The position numbers were made by a program, and so were the translations under genes. This document shows positions 25,432 to 35,543 of a DNA stretch of 64,000 nucleotides, one piece after another; within the stretch, counting starts at the first letter, position 1, and each line of letters opens with the position of its first letter. The stretch lies in the NCBI RefSeq assembly GCF_008329905.1, contig NZ_CP032155.1, positions 5,146,001 to 5,210,000 of the forward strand. Reading direction: 5' to 3'. The stretch is from Mycobacterium sp. ELW1. Its GTDB lineage: Bacteria; Actinomycetota; Actinomycetes; Mycobacteriales; Mycobacteriaceae. The notes below the pieces were generated by a model. It was given only the letters and a program-made list of their open reading frames with translations. It did not search any database and was not told the origin of the DNA.

Positions 25432-26429
25432 AGGTTCCATTCACCTGGAAGGTCACCGGCTGGTTCATGATCGGCTGGTCTGCGGAGTATGCCGTCGGTG
25501 ACGTACGGCCACTGCGCTACTTCGGCGAAGATTTGGTGATCTATCGCGACCAATCCGGTGAGTTGCACGTGCTGGAAGGTCATTGCAAGCACCTCGGCGC
25601 GCACATCGGGCATGGCGGCACCGTCGTCGGCGACTGCGTCGAGTGCCCGTTCCACGGCTGGCGCTGGGCTCCCGACGGCGCGAACGCGTACATCCCCTAC
25701 CAGCCGGATCGGCCCAACAAGGGTCTGCGCCTTCGGTCATACCCGGTCGAGGAACGACACGGCTGCATCTTCCTGTGGCACCACCCGGGCGGTGACCCAC
25801 CCCGGTGGCAGTTGCCCGACATGTTCACCAAGTTCCCGCAATTCACCGCCGCCCCCGACGAGTACTACCGCCCGTACCCGGAGTTCTCCCGCTTCGCCGA
25901 GAACGAGCCGGTGCACCCGCAGATCGTGGCCGAAAACGGTCCGGACAGTTCGCATTTCCACTATGTCCACCACGCGACGGTCACGCCCGTCTGCCTGGAA
26001 TGGGAGGCGGTCGACGAAGAGTGGCGGTTCGTCACCGGCTGGCCCGATGCGCGCAGCGACGACCCGAGCAGGATGGCGCTGCGCATCCACAGTCACTTCT
26101 CCGGGCTGGGATTCGCCATCAGTGCGTTCTCCGGCTCGTCGAACCACCGGCTGATCTTCGCCTGCACACCCGTCGACGACGAGGTGTCCAACATGTTCTA
26201 TTCGATTTGGTGGCCGCGAAAAGCCGGCGACACCAGTGACATTCCGCCCGACGATGTTCGCGAACGGGTGGAGAAGCAGTACCTGGGCACGGTGTGGGAC
26301 GACCTCGAGATCTGGCGCTATCAAAAGTACGTGGAACACCCGGCACTGGCCAAGGTGGACGCGAAACCCTATATGGCGATGCGCAAGTGGGCTCAGCAGT
26401 TCTACGACGTCTCGGCTAAGCCGGAATGA
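25428..26429 (+). CDS. Rieske non-heme iron oxygenase, terminal oxygenase subunit (KshA-like class)
   Basis: This ring-hydroxylating-type oxygenase has 333 residues. The Rieske [2Fe-2S] ligands are in GHCKHLGAHIGHGG (Cys-x-His) and CVECPFHGW (Cys-x2-His). The mononuclear iron motif is ENGPDSSHFHYVHHA (D-x2-H-x4-H). The single-subunit layout resembles the steroid 9-alpha-hydroxylase class, although this protein is shorter than the usual KshA (about 385 residues). No ferredoxin reductase partner is encoded nearby. It overlaps both neighbours by 4 nt, so it is translationally coupled to them. The substrate is probably a hydrophobic cyclic compound. Confidence 0.9.
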   Translation: MKVPFTWKVTGWFMIGWSAEYAVGDVRPLRYFGEDLVIYRDQSGELHVLEGHCKHLGAHIGHGGTVVGDCVECPFHGWRWAPDGANAYIPYQPDRPNKGLRLRSYPVEERHGCIFLWHHPGGDPPRWQLPDMFTKFPQFTAAPDEYYRPYPEFSRFAENEPVHPQIVAENGPDSSHFHYVHHATVTPVCLEWEAVDEEWRFVTGWPDARSDDPSRMALRIHSHFSGLGFAISAFSGSSNHRLIFACTPVDDEVSNMFYSIWWPRKAGDTSDIPPDDVRERVEKQYLGTVWDDLEIWRYQKYVEHPALAKVDAKPYMAMRKWAQQFYDVSAKPE

Positions 26430-27037
26430 GAGCCGAGCTGGTCGCGCCGGGCCACACCGTCATCGTCACCCAGGAGCTGCAGGGCGCGGTCGTCGGGCCC
26501 GACGCGGGGCTGGCGGCGCTGGCCCGCGAAGCGGAACGCGAGGCGCTGCCCAACATCGAGCGCCTGTTACCCGTGGCGCGCGCGGCCGGGGTGACGGTGG
26601 TGCACTGTCTGGTGCAGCGCAGGCCCGACGGGCTCGGCTCCAACCACAACGCCAAGCTGTTCTCGATCGGCGCCCGCGGAGTCGACATCACGCCCGGCAG
26701 CCCCGGCGCGACGCTGCTGCCGCAATTCGGTCCGGAGCCAACCGATCTCGTGCTCAGTCGCTGGCACGGCCTGGGACCGATGGGCGGCACCGACCTGGAC
26801 GCGATCCTGCGCAATCTCGGCGCGACCACCGTCGTCGCGGTCGGGGTGTCGCTGAACGTGGCGATTCCCAATCTGGTGATGGACGCCGTCAACGCCGGCT
26901 ACCGCGTGGTGCTGCCGCGCGATGCGGTGGCCGGGGTACCCACCGAGTACGGCACCGCCGTCATCGACAACACGTTGGCATTGCTGGCCACCATCACCAC
27001 CACCGACGACCTGATCGCGGTGTGGACGCCGGGCTGA
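26426..27037 (+). CDS. Isochorismatase-fold protein lacking the catalytic Cys
   Basis: This 203-residue protein has the isochorismatase/cysteine hydrolase fold (TVIVTQELQGAVVGPDAG; GVTVVHCLVQRRPDG; TTVVAVGVSLNVAIPNLVMD). In active cysteine hydrolases the nucleophile lies in a GVxTxxC motif; the equivalent GVSLNVA has Ala. The usual first-strand Asp is also replaced (VTQE). It may be a hydratase-like or binding member, as in PhzD-type enzymes that lack Cys. It is the third gene of the LLM-Rieske operon and overlaps the Rieske stop by 4 nt. Confidence 0.82.
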   Translation: MRAELVAPGHTVIVTQELQGAVVGPDAGLAALAREAEREALPNIERLLPVARAAGVTVVHCLVQRRPDGLGSNHNAKLFSIGARGVDITPGSPGATLLPQFGPEPTDLVLSRWHGLGPMGGTDLDAILRNLGATTVVAVGVSLNVAIPNLVMDAVNAGYRVVLPRDAVAGVPTEYGTAVIDNTLALLATITTTDDLIAVWTPG

Positions 27038-27039
27038 AT

Positions 27040-28075
27040 CTAAGCCCCGAGCGCCGGTCCGATGGTCGTATTCCACGACTCCTGCATCTCGGACTCGAAC
27101 AGCCCCCAGGTGTGCGAGCCCTCCGGGCGCACCACATAGTGGATCGGCACTCCGGCCGCCGCCGCGGCGTCGGCGAACCGCCTCGTACTGTCGGCGACGA
27201 CGCGCTCGATGAAACCACCGGCGATGTTGGGGCCGAACCCGGGCGGGAGCCGGTCGACATCGCCGACGCCGCCACTTTCTGACGCCGCCGCGTACACCGC
27301 AACACCTTTGAGGCGGGGTGCGTTCTTCGACGGATCGTGTTGCACCCACACCGGTCCGCCCAAGGGTCCCCACATGGCCTCCGCGCTCTGGCCACCACCG
27401 GACAGCGTCAGCGAAATGTTCTGCGCCTCATCCGGATCAGAGGTCGAGGGAAATCCGCTGTAGGAGCCCACCGCCTTGAAGAGGCCGGGGGCCCTGCACG
27501 GCGTAGTCGATGGCGGTGCCGCCGGTACTGGACAAGCCGCCGACGCCGTTCTTGCCATTCGCGTGATACTGCTTGTTGATCAACGGCGGTAGTTCGCGCG
27601 TCATGTACGTCTGATACTGCTTGCTGCCATCCGCCACCCAGTCGGTCCACCAGCTGAAGGCGCCGCCCAGCGGGGACACGACATTGACGTTCTTGTTCGC
27701 GAAGAAGCCTTGGATGTCGGTCATTCCGAACCACGCCTTGCCGCCGGGCGGGATCATGCCGCCGGGATCGAGATCGTTACCCCCGTCGATCCCCGGCAGC
27801 AGGTAGAACGTCGGCGCCCCCGAGCGCGGTGCTTTGAATACGTCGTTCACGACCACGGTGTTCATCGCCGGTGAATACACCGACACCTTGTCCCAGCGAT
27901 CGTTGACGTGCTGGATGTCGGTGATGTACGCGCCCTGGCCCGGATCGGCGACGGCAACGGGAGCCGACACGGCGGGAATGAGAGTCAGGACGGCGGCCAG
28001 ATGGATCCCCACCGACCGCATCCGGGTGGCGATCGGACTCCTGAAGCCGCGACGATGACGGTCGATTGTGATCAT
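27040..28075 (-). pseudogene. Antigen 85-like mycolyltransferase/esterase, frameshifted
   Basis: This is a secreted esterase of the mycobacterial Ag85/mycolyltransferase fold. The N-terminal part starts MITIDRHRRGFRSPIATRMR and has a signal peptide (HLAAVLTLIPAVSAPVAVAD). It also has FYLLPGIDGGNDLDPGG, AFSWWTDWVADGSKQYQTYM and the nucleophile region VGGLSSTGGTAIDYAVQ. The frame then breaks at a GGGGG run (27487-27491). The continuation is in another frame: APGLFKAVGSYSGFPSTSD through GSHTWGLFESEMQESWNTT with the catalytic His. Removing one base from the run restores a protein of about 344 residues. It is a homopolymer error or a young pseudogene. Confidence 0.85.
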
Positions 28076-28299
28076 GGGACTCCTCGGTCTCGAGACGGGT
28101 CACATCTGCCTAGGCATGCGTCGACGCATATCGACACGGAACTTTGCCTAACGATGGCGGTCCATGCAGGCCAAATCCTGAAAAATGGTGTGGACGTGGG
28201 GGAAGTTCGATAACTGTTTTGTTTGCTGCGAGCCATGCTAGTGCCGCTGCGGCGTGGCGTTCCGCGCACATGAACACGAGAGACATCTTCCGTCGTGTA

Positions 28300-28324
28300 C
28301 TCTACTGTAACTATTACAGTAGAG
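28300..28324. promoter_or_regulatory. Island palindrome site 2, 11-bp arms
   Basis: This is the best copy: CTCTACTGTAA-CTA-TTACAGTAGAG, a perfect inverted repeat with 11-bp arms and a 3-bp spacer. It lies 20 bases upstream of the P450 start. The core is identical to the site at 24419. It probably blocks the P450 promoter when bound. Confidence 0.85.
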
Positions 28325-28344
28325 TCCCGAGCAGAGGGGTAGCC

Positions 28345-29559
28345 GTGGGAAGCCAGACCCGGGATACCGATGCTGCCGTGCCGCAACTTCCCCCGGGCTA
28401 CCTACGGGATCCGTATCCGTTCTTCGCCGAGATGCGCCGCGGCCCAGGGATCTTCCGCGGCACAGTGATGGACTACTCCAAGACTCCGGAGTCGCTGCGC
28501 CCGAAACAGGAGTATGCCGCGGTGTCCTTCGACGCGGTGAACAAGGTGCTGCGCGACGGCCGGGTCTTCAACTCCGCGATCTACGACTCCACCATCGGGT
28601 TGTTCATCGGGCCGTCGTTGCTGGCGATGGAAGGCAAGGCGCACTGGGATCACCGCAATCTTGTCTCCGCGGCGTTCAAGTCGAAGTCGTTGGCGCGCTG
28701 GGAGCCTGAGATCGTCCGCCCCATCGTCAACGGCCTGATAGATGAATTCATCCGCGACGGACACACCGACCTGGTCCGGGCATTCACCTTCGAATTCCCC
28801 ACCCGCGTCATCACCCGGCTGCTGGGTCTACCCGAAGAGGACCTGCCGACCTTCCGGCGGCGCGCGGTCCAGCTGATCAGTTATGCAGTCGACTACCGGA
28901 GAGCATTCGAGGCCTCGGCTGCGCTCAAAGACTACTTCCTGGAACAGATCGACACACGCCGGTCGAAGCCGACCGACGACATCATCGGCGATCTGGTCAG
29001 TGCGGACATCAACGGGGAGAAGCTGACCGACGAGGCGATCTACTCATTCCTGCGGCTGCTTCTCCCGGCCGGCCTGGAAACCACCTACCGGTCGTCGGGC
29101 AATCTGCTCTACCTGTTGCTCACCCATCCCGAACAGTTCGCGGCGGTGCAGGCCAACCGGGAACTGCTGGCGCCGGCCATCGAGGAAGGCCTGCGCTACG
29201 AGACTCCACTGACCACCGTGCAGCGGTTCGCCACCGAGGACAGCGAGCTGGAAGGTGTTGCGATACCGGCTGGTTCGGTGATCGACGTGTGCATGGGCTC
29301 GGCCAACCGCGACGCGAACCGCTGGCCGGACCCGGAGAAATTCGACATCACCCGCAAACACACCCCGCACATCACGTTCGCGGCGGGCGAGCACACCTGT
29401 ATGGGTCTGCACCTGGCCCGGATGGAGACCCGCGTCGCAGTGGAGGCCTTACTGGATCGGCTGGGCGATATCACGCTCATCACCGACGACGATCCGCACA
29501 TCCACGGCCAGCCGTTCCGGTCGCCGACCGCACTGCCGGTGACCTTCACCGCGGTGTGA
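28345..29559 (+). CDS. Cytochrome P450
   Basis: This heme monooxygenase has 404 residues from GTG 28345, which is preceded by GAGGGG 5 bases away. Earlier in-frame codons would place the operator inside the gene, so they are rejected. The I-helix oxygen-binding segment is LLLPAGLETTYRSSG, the ExxR motif is EEGLRYETP, and the heme loop FAAGEHTCMGLHLAR carries the Cys ligand. Control by the palindrome upstream groups it with the island regulon. It needs a ferredoxin; the only one in the window is at 40079. Confidence 0.92.
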   Translation: MGSQTRDTDAAVPQLPPGYLRDPYPFFAEMRRGPGIFRGTVMDYSKTPESLRPKQEYAAVSFDAVNKVLRDGRVFNSAIYDSTIGLFIGPSLLAMEGKAHWDHRNLVSAAFKSKSLARWEPEIVRPIVNGLIDEFIRDGHTDLVRAFTFEFPTRVITRLLGLPEEDLPTFRRRAVQLISYAVDYRRAFEASAALKDYFLEQIDTRRSKPTDDIIGDLVSADINGEKLTDEAIYSFLRLLLPAGLETTYRSSGNLLYLLLTHPEQFAAVQANRELLAPAIEEGLRYETPLTTVQRFATEDSELEGVAIPAGSVIDVCMGSANRDANRWPDPEKFDITRKHTPHITFAAGEHTCMGLHLARMETRVAVEALLDRLGDITLITDDDPHIHGQPFRSPTALPVTFTAV

Positions 29560-29572
29560 GGGTCAACCCTGC

Positions 29573-30421
29573 TCAACCCTTCCAAGGCTTGGTTTTCACG
29601 TAACCGCCTGCGTCGATACGCATCTGCGTTCCGGTGATGTAGCGGGCATCGTCACTGGCGAGGAACACCACGGCGGCCGATACGTCGCGCGGCTCGATGT
29701 AGGGCACCGGCATCGCCTGCATGGCGGGGAAGGACAGTTCGGCGTCGTCTCGCGTCGGCGACGCCAGGTCGGGCCGGAACACCCGGTACATGCCCTCGTT
29801 GTGCAGCATGTCGGTGTTCACATTGGTCGGGTGCAGCGCGTTGACCCGAATCATCCTCTTGGCCAATTGGACTGACAGATCGTTGACGTAGTGGGCGACC
29901 ATCTGTTTGGCCAGGCTGTAGGCCGATCCACCTGGGCCCTGGTTGGTGGCGCTGCCCAGCTGTGCGGCCAGCGAACCGGTCGCGATCACCGATGCGCCGT
30001 CGTTGAGGTGCGGCATGCTGGCCTGGATCACGTTGAACACCCCGACCAGGTCGGTGTCGATGGTGTCCGACCACGACTGCAGGGTCTGCCGCCTGCCCAT
30101 CGGGCAGATACCGGCGTTGGCGACGACGATGTCGAGGTGCCCCATCTCGTCGACGGCGTCGGCGATCGTCTGCCACACCGCACCGCGCTCACGGACATCG
30201 CAGATCGCGGAGAAGCACCGCGCGCCTTCCTTTTCCACCAGCAGCGCGGTCTCGTCGAGGTCCTCGGGCCGGGACAGCGGATAGGTGTTGCCCTCGAGGT
30301 CGGCACAGATGTCCAGCACGATGACGTCCGCGCCCTCGGCGGCCAGGGCGACCGCGTGCGAACGGCCCTGTCCGCGCGCAGCTCCGGAGACTACGGCAAC
30401 CTTGTTGTCCAACTTGCCCAT
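29573..30421 (-). CDS. Mycofactocin-coupled SDR family oxidoreductase
   Basis: This 282-residue short-chain dehydrogenase is of the class that binds NAD tightly and passes electrons to mycofactocin. The class-specific features are SGAARGQGRSHAVALAAEGA, the insertion containing YPLSRPEDLDETALLVE, and the C-terminal GTQMRIDAGGYVK. The catalytic Ser and Tyr-x3-Lys are in SVIATGSLAAQLGSATNQ and AYSLAKQ. It lies 9 bases downstream of an aldehyde dehydrogenase on the same strand, so together they would turn an alcohol into an acid. Confidence 0.88.
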   Translation of the reverse strand: MGKLDNKVAVVSGAARGQGRSHAVALAAEGADVIVLDICADLEGNTYPLSRPEDLDETALLVEKEGARCFSAICDVRERGAVWQTIADAVDEMGHLDIVVANAGICPMGRRQTLQSWSDTIDTDLVGVFNVIQASMPHLNDGASVIATGSLAAQLGSATNQGPGGSAYSLAKQMVAHYVNDLSVQLAKRMIRVNALHPTNVNTDMLHNEGMYRVFRPDLASPTRDDAELSFPAMQAMPVPYIEPRDVSAAVVFLASDDARYITGTQMRIDAGGYVKTKPWKG

Positions 30422-30430
30422 TGGGTTCTC

Positions 30431-31957
30431 CTATGACTGGCGTGGAGCGCGGAACGCGAGGGTTTTGGTCTCCAGGTACTGGCCGAATCCCTCGATGCCG
30501 CACTGACGTCCGACGCCGCTGTTCTTGTAACCCCCGAACGGGGCGTCGGCGCCGTAGAACATTCCCCCGTTGACACCGATCGAGCCGGTACGGATCCGGC
30601 GCGCGACGGCGGTGCCCCGCTCCACGGACCCCGACAGCACCGCGCCGGCCAACCCGTAGGCGCTGTCGTTGGCGATGCGGATCGCCTCCTCGTCGTCGCG
30701 AAATGGCAGCACCACGAGGACGGGTCCGAAGATCTCCTGCTGGGCGATCGCCGACCGGGGGTCAGCACCGATGATCACGGTGGGCGCGACGAAATGCCCA
30801 CCGGCGAGATGGTCCGGCAGACCGTTGAAACTGCCTCCGCCGACCACGATTTCGGCACCGTCACGACGGGCCTGATCGCATGCGTCGAGCACCCGCTGCT
30901 TCTGCTTCGCGCTGACGAGGGGGCCGACGAACGTGCTCGGCAGCGCCGGGTCGCCGACCGGTACCGACTGGAAGGCGGCGGTGATCGCAGCCAGTGCCTC
31001 GGGGTAGAGCGATTCATGGATCACCAACCGCGTGGTGAGCGCGCAGGCCTGCCCGGCATGCACGCAGACGCCGACCGCACCGGGAATGATGTGCGCCGGG
31101 TTGGCGTCGTCGAGCACGATCAGCGCCGACTTGCCGCCCAGTTCCAGGAATGTGCGTTTCATGGTGTCGGCGCCGTCACGCATCAACTGCTTGCCAACGG
31201 CGGTGGATCCCGTGAACGACACCATGTCCACCCGCGGATCGGTGGCCAGCAGCCCGGCGACCTCGTTATCCGGGGTGGGCACCACGCCCAGGACACCGGG
31301 CGGGATGTCGGTGTGCTCGGCGACCAGCCGGCCGATGCGGGTGGCGTTCCACGGGGTATTGGGATCGGGCTTGAGGACCACGGTATTGCCGGTGGCCAGC
31401 GCCGGGCCGAGCTTGTTGAGGATGACCTCGATCGGGTAGTTCGACGGCGTGATCGCCGCAACCACGCCGACCGGCTCCTTGACGACGGTGCGGACGTTGC
31501 GGTCACCGAACAGCCCGCCGCCGTCCAGCGTTCGCTCCCAGTCGAATTCGTCGATCAGCCGAGACGGGTAGCGCAGCGAGTCGGCCAGCGGCCATTCCAG
31601 TTGAGCGTCGCCGGTCGACATCAGCGGGCAGCCGACCTCCGCGACCAGTTCCTCACGCAGGTCTTCCTTCTCGGACACCAGCGCAGCCTGAAGCTGGGCC
31701 AGGCACCGCGTGCGCAGCGCGCGATTGGTGGACCAGTCGGTGTCGTCGAATGCCCGTCGAGCCGCGGCGATGGCGCGATCCATATCGGCGGCCCCGGCGG
31801 CGGCGGTGACCCCCAACACCCGGCCGGTAGCCGGACTGACGTTGTCGAACTCGGCGCCGTCGGCGGCCGCGACCAATTTTCCATCGATGAGCATCCGGGT
31901 TTCGGCCCGCTGTGCCGCACGCAAGCCCAGTTCGACGCTCGCACCCTGCTCGCCCAC
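30431..31957 (-). CDS. Aldehyde dehydrogenase family protein
   Basis: This NAD(P)-dependent aldehyde dehydrogenase has 508 residues from GTG 31957. Cofactor and active-site motifs are VAAITPSNYPIEVILNKLGP, SFTGSTAVGKQLM, FLELGGKSALIVLDDAN (general base Glu) and HAGQACALTTRL (nucleophile Cys). The C-terminal part contains EIFGPVLVVLPFRDDEEAI. It is the first gene of a two-gene operon with the mycofactocin-coupled SDR and starts 31 bases from an island palindrome it shares with the divergent CaiB gene. Confidence 0.92.
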   Translation of the reverse strand: MGEQGASVELGLRAAQRAETRMLIDGKLVAAADGAEFDNVSPATGRVLGVTAAAGAADMDRAIAAARRAFDDTDWSTNRALRTRCLAQLQAALVSEKEDLREELVAEVGCPLMSTGDAQLEWPLADSLRYPSRLIDEFDWERTLDGGGLFGDRNVRTVVKEPVGVVAAITPSNYPIEVILNKLGPALATGNTVVLKPDPNTPWNATRIGRLVAEHTDIPPGVLGVVPTPDNEVAGLLATDPRVDMVSFTGSTAVGKQLMRDGADTMKRTFLELGGKSALIVLDDANPAHIIPGAVGVCVHAGQACALTTRLVIHESLYPEALAAITAAFQSVPVGDPALPSTFVGPLVSAKQKQRVLDACDQARRDGAEIVVGGGSFNGLPDHLAGGHFVAPTVIIGADPRSAIAQQEIFGPVLVVLPFRDDEEAIRIANDSAYGLAGAVLSGSVERGTAVARRIRTGSIGVNGGMFYGADAPFGGYKNSGVGRQCGIEGFGQYLETKTLAFRAPRQS

Positions 31958-31987
31958 CGACGTACCACCTTCTCTTCCGGGACGGTC

Positions 31988-32006
31988 AACTGTAAACGTT
32001 ACAGTA
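31988..32006. promoter_or_regulatory. Island palindrome site 3, AACTGTAA-ACG-TTACAGTA
   Basis: This inverted repeat has 7-bp perfect inner arms and a 3-bp spacer and matches 15 of 16 arm positions of the consensus. It lies in the gap between the divergent aldehyde dehydrogenase/SDR operon and a CaiB-type CoA-transferase gene. Confidence 0.82.
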
Positions 32007-32097
32007 ATAAACTGCAGCGGGGTTCGCCCGATTCCTCGACCCGTAGCGTCCGGGGTGTGAGAATGTGGTTACCACCGCCGGGCGAAAGGGATTGATC

Positions 32098-33321
32098 GTG
32101 ATCAAGGTGATGGACGGCATCCGGGTACTGGAGGTCGCGCAGTTCACGTTCGTTCCGGCGGCCGGGGCAATCCTGGCCGATTGGGGCGCCGACGTCATCA
32201 AGGTCGAGCACCCGGTCCGCGGCGACACTCAGCGCGGCTTCATCAACATGGGCGGTTTTCAACTCGACCCGAACCGGCACCCGCTGATCGAGCATCCCAA
32301 CCGCGGCAAGCGCAGCGTCGGCATCGATGTCTCCACACCCGACGGTCAGGAGGTCCTGTACGAGATCGCGAAGACGGCCGACGTCTTTTTGACCAACTAC
32401 ATGCCGCAAGCCCGGCAGAAGAACAAGTTCGACGTCGAGCACATCCGTGCGGTGAACCCGAACATCATCTACGCCCGCGGCAGCGCCTACGGCGACAAGG
32501 GACCCGAGCGCCTGGTCGGCGGCTTCGACGGGACCGCGTTCTGGACGCGCAGCGGCGTCGGCCATGCGCTCACCCCGGAGGAACTCGGAGGCGCCCTGCC
32601 GCAGGGCATTCCGGCGTTCGGCGATTCGATCGGCGGAATGAACATCGCCGGCGGCATCTCCGCGGCGCTGTTCCATCGGGAGCGGACAGGCGAGGCTGTG
32701 GAGATCGATGTGTCGTTGCTGAGCACCGCATGGTGGGCGGCCGGCGCCAGCGTCACCCAGGGTATGGAGACCGGGGAGACCATGCGGTCGCTGATGCCGG
32801 GCACCACGACATCGGTCAACCCGTTCATGGCCAACTACCTGACCTCCGACGGCGGCACGATCAACCTGTGCATCGTCAGCCCGACCGGCTACATCCGCGA
32901 CACCTGGGAACACCTCGGCTTGCCCGAGCTCGCCGACGACCCCCGGTTCGCCGAGGTGATGCCACTGATCCAGAACGCCGAAGAGGGCGTCCGACTCATC
33001 ACCGAGGCGATCGCCGCCAAGCCGTTCGACTACTGGCGTCAGCACCTCAAGACGATGAAGGGTCAGTGGGCGCCCTTCCAGAGTCTGGTGGACTTGGCCT
33101 CCGACGACCAGGCGATCGCCAACGACATGATCGTCGAGGTGGAAGCCGCTGACGGTGGAGCGCCGTTCAAGGTGGTTCGCGGGCCGGTGCAGTTCAATCA
33201 CGAACCGCTGGAGACCACCCGCGCGCCGCAGGCCAGCGAGCACACCGAGATCGTGCTGATGGAGATCGGCGTCGACTGGGACCGCATCGAGGCGCTCAAG
33301 GAGTCGGGCGCGATCGCCTGA
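32098..33321 (+). CDS. CaiB/BaiF-family (class III) CoA-transferase
   Basis: This enzyme moves CoA between carboxylic acids and is common where acids are activated for beta-oxidation. GTG 32098 was chosen because GAAAGGG lies about 8 bases upstream, giving 407 residues. The N-terminus reads MDGIRVLEVAQFTFVPAAGA, with VIKVEHPVRGD typical of the family; the catalytic Asp is likely in PAFGDSIGGMNIAGG. It stands alone on the plus strand, convergent by a single base with the molybdopterin oxidoreductase gene. Confidence 0.9.
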   Translation: MIKVMDGIRVLEVAQFTFVPAAGAILADWGADVIKVEHPVRGDTQRGFINMGGFQLDPNRHPLIEHPNRGKRSVGIDVSTPDGQEVLYEIAKTADVFLTNYMPQARQKNKFDVEHIRAVNPNIIYARGSAYGDKGPERLVGGFDGTAFWTRSGVGHALTPEELGGALPQGIPAFGDSIGGMNIAGGISAALFHRERTGEAVEIDVSLLSTAWWAAGASVTQGMETGETMRSLMPGTTTSVNPFMANYLTSDGGTINLCIVSPTGYIRDTWEHLGLPELADDPRFAEVMPLIQNAEEGVRLITEAIAAKPFDYWRQHLKTMKGQWAPFQSLVDLASDDQAIANDMIVEVEAADGGAPFKVVRGPVQFNHEPLETTRAPQASEHTEIVLMEIGVDWDRIEALKESGAIA

Positions 33322-33322
33322 C

Positions 33323-35543
33323 TCAGGCCGGGTTGGCTGCGATCCCTTCGGAAATGCGCTCAACGCGAACCGGGACGCCGGTCAGCCAGGCCATCCCGGA
33401 CAGCGACTCGACGTCTTCGGGCTCGCTCGAGGTCAACCGGTTGACGTTGGACCCGCCGGCGCGATTGGCCAGTTTCCACGTCCCGGTGCCGGTGTGCCCC
33501 CACCCGTGCGGGACGGCGATCACGCCGGCCATCAGGTCCTTGGTCGTCATCACCTCGACGGTGATCTCGCCGTACGGCGACGACACCCGCACCACATCAC
33601 CGTCAGCGATGCCCGATTCGGCTGCGTCGTCGACTCCGATGAGCGCGCGGTGACCCCGCTCCCCCCGCATCAGCAGCGGCGAATTGTGCATCCACGAGTT
33701 CTCCGAACGCGGCTCGCGCATACCGATCATCCGCAACGGATAACCCTCGGGATGACCACTGCTGCCGAGCTTCTCGACCTCGGCGGCGATACCGGGATGA
33801 TTCAGCCGAACCCGGCGGGACAGATAGGCCACCGAATTGCGCAGCGCACCGGTGCGAATATGAGGTGCCACCACCACGCCGTGCGGATGTTCCTCGGTCA
33901 ACCGGCGATGCGTCAGGCCGCCGCGACGCAATCCGAACAGGTCACCGCCCTGCGACATCCGGATCAGCGCGTCGATCATCATCCGCGGCTGGAGGTCAAC
34001 CCCGAAGCGCCCCAATGCTTTACGTGCGGTAGCGAACACCCTGAAGGCCGGTATTGCGGGCGCCAGCCGGGCCATCAGATCGGCGACGATGTGCCATTCC
34101 GACCGGGCCTGTCCCGCCGGGGCGACCACGGCCTCGGTGGCCTGCCGGAACGGCGTGGCCTGGAAGGCCTGGAACGTGTACGGGAAATCATCGCGTTCGT
34201 ACATCGTGGTCACCGGCAGGATGTAGTCACACCTGCCGGTCGTCTCGGTGACGTAGAAGTCAAGGGCTACCGACAATTCCAGCGAATCGAACGCCGCCTC
34301 GAGTTCGTCGCCGTTGGGCACCGACAACACCGGGTTGCCCGCGGAGACGAACATCGCCCTGATCTGCCGGTCGCCCGGCGTCGTGATCTCTTTGGCCATC
34401 AGCGCTGCCGGTTCCATCGCGACGGCGATGGGGATCCCGCCGATCCGCGACCGGTTGCGGTATGAGCGGCGCATCGCGAGACCCATCATCGTGGCCTGCC
34501 AGCGCCCTCCGACGGTCTCCATCGAGCTGAACACCGATCCGCCGGGTGCATCGAGGTTTCCCGCAACGAGATTCACCGCATCGATCAGGTAGGTGGTGAG
34601 TGTGCCGTACCGGCCGACGCAGGTACCGAGCCTGCCGTAGACGGCCGCCCGTGGCTCGCGCACCAGATCCCGGGCGAGCGACCGGACACTGTCGGCATCG
34701 ATGCCGGTGCTCGCTGCGGTCGACTCCGGGGGTGAACGGCGCGCACAGCGATTGCAGCCAGTCGAGGCCGTCGGCCTGTGCGTTCACCTGTGCGGTGTCG
34801 ACGAGGCGCTCGGCGAACATCACCTGCAGAAGCGACAGCAGCAGGAAGGAATCGGCGTCGGGCACGATGGGCAACCACTCGAAGGCCGCCGCTGTCTCGG
34901 TGCGGCGCGGGTCGACGACGACAACACGCCCGCCCCGCTTGACGATGTCGTGCATGCGGTCCTTGATCCGCGGCGCGGTCAAGAAGCTGCCATGGGAGAC
35001 AACGGGATTGGCGCCCATCATGACCAGCAGGTCGGTTCGCGTCAGATCGGGGATCGGCACCGACGTCGGGGCCCCGTACAGCATCTGGCTGGCGATCAGC
35101 CTGCTGTTGGTGTCCTGCGACGACGCCGTGAAGTAGTGGCCGCCGCGGCCGAGACCCTTGATGAAGCCCAGGGCCGCGAAGGTGTGCGCATAACTGAAAG
35201 CACCGGGGTTGCCCATGTACCAGCCGACCGCGCCCGCCCCGCGGGCGTTCAGGATCCGCGTCAACCGGGCGGCGATATCGGAGAGCGCCTCGTCCCAGCT
35301 CACCGGCTGATAGCCGTCAGGAGTCTTCCGAAGTGGCGTGGTCACCCGGTCCGGATCGTTCTGCACCTCGGTGAAGGCGATGCCCTTCTGGCAGGCGAAA
35401 CCGGCCGAGAGGGGATGGTCCTTGTCCGGGCGCAGGGCTGTCAGACGGCCGTCCTCGACGGTGGCCACCATGCCGCACAGCGGCTCGCAGATGCGGCAGA
35501 ACGTGGTCTTGTGCTCGATCGTGGACGCCACGTAGGTCACCAT
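33323..35543 (-). pseudogene. Molybdopterin-dependent oxidoreductase, frameshifted
   Basis: This is a BisC/formate-dehydrogenase-like molybdopterin enzyme. From ATG 35543 it reads MVTYVASTIEHKTTF and then the [4Fe-4S] motif FCRICEPLCGM...FACQKG. The Mo-cofactor region includes GAVGWYMGNPGAFSY, DLLVMMGANPVVSHG and VVVVDPRRTETA. The frame breaks at a GGGGG run (34728-34732): FTP should continue with EST-AAST-GIDADSV and DLVREPRAAVYGRLGTC in the other frame, through LTGVPVRVERISEG. Removing one base restores about 739 residues. It is probably a homopolymer error. It is divergent from the SCP2-ADH-ALDH-P450 operon. Confidence 0.85.

Noticed and set aside
31999..33363. A 454-codon minus-strand frame opposite the CaiB CoA-transferase
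   Set aside because: The CaiB gene has family motifs and a Shine-Dalgarno; the opposite frame is compositionally biased and covers the operator.
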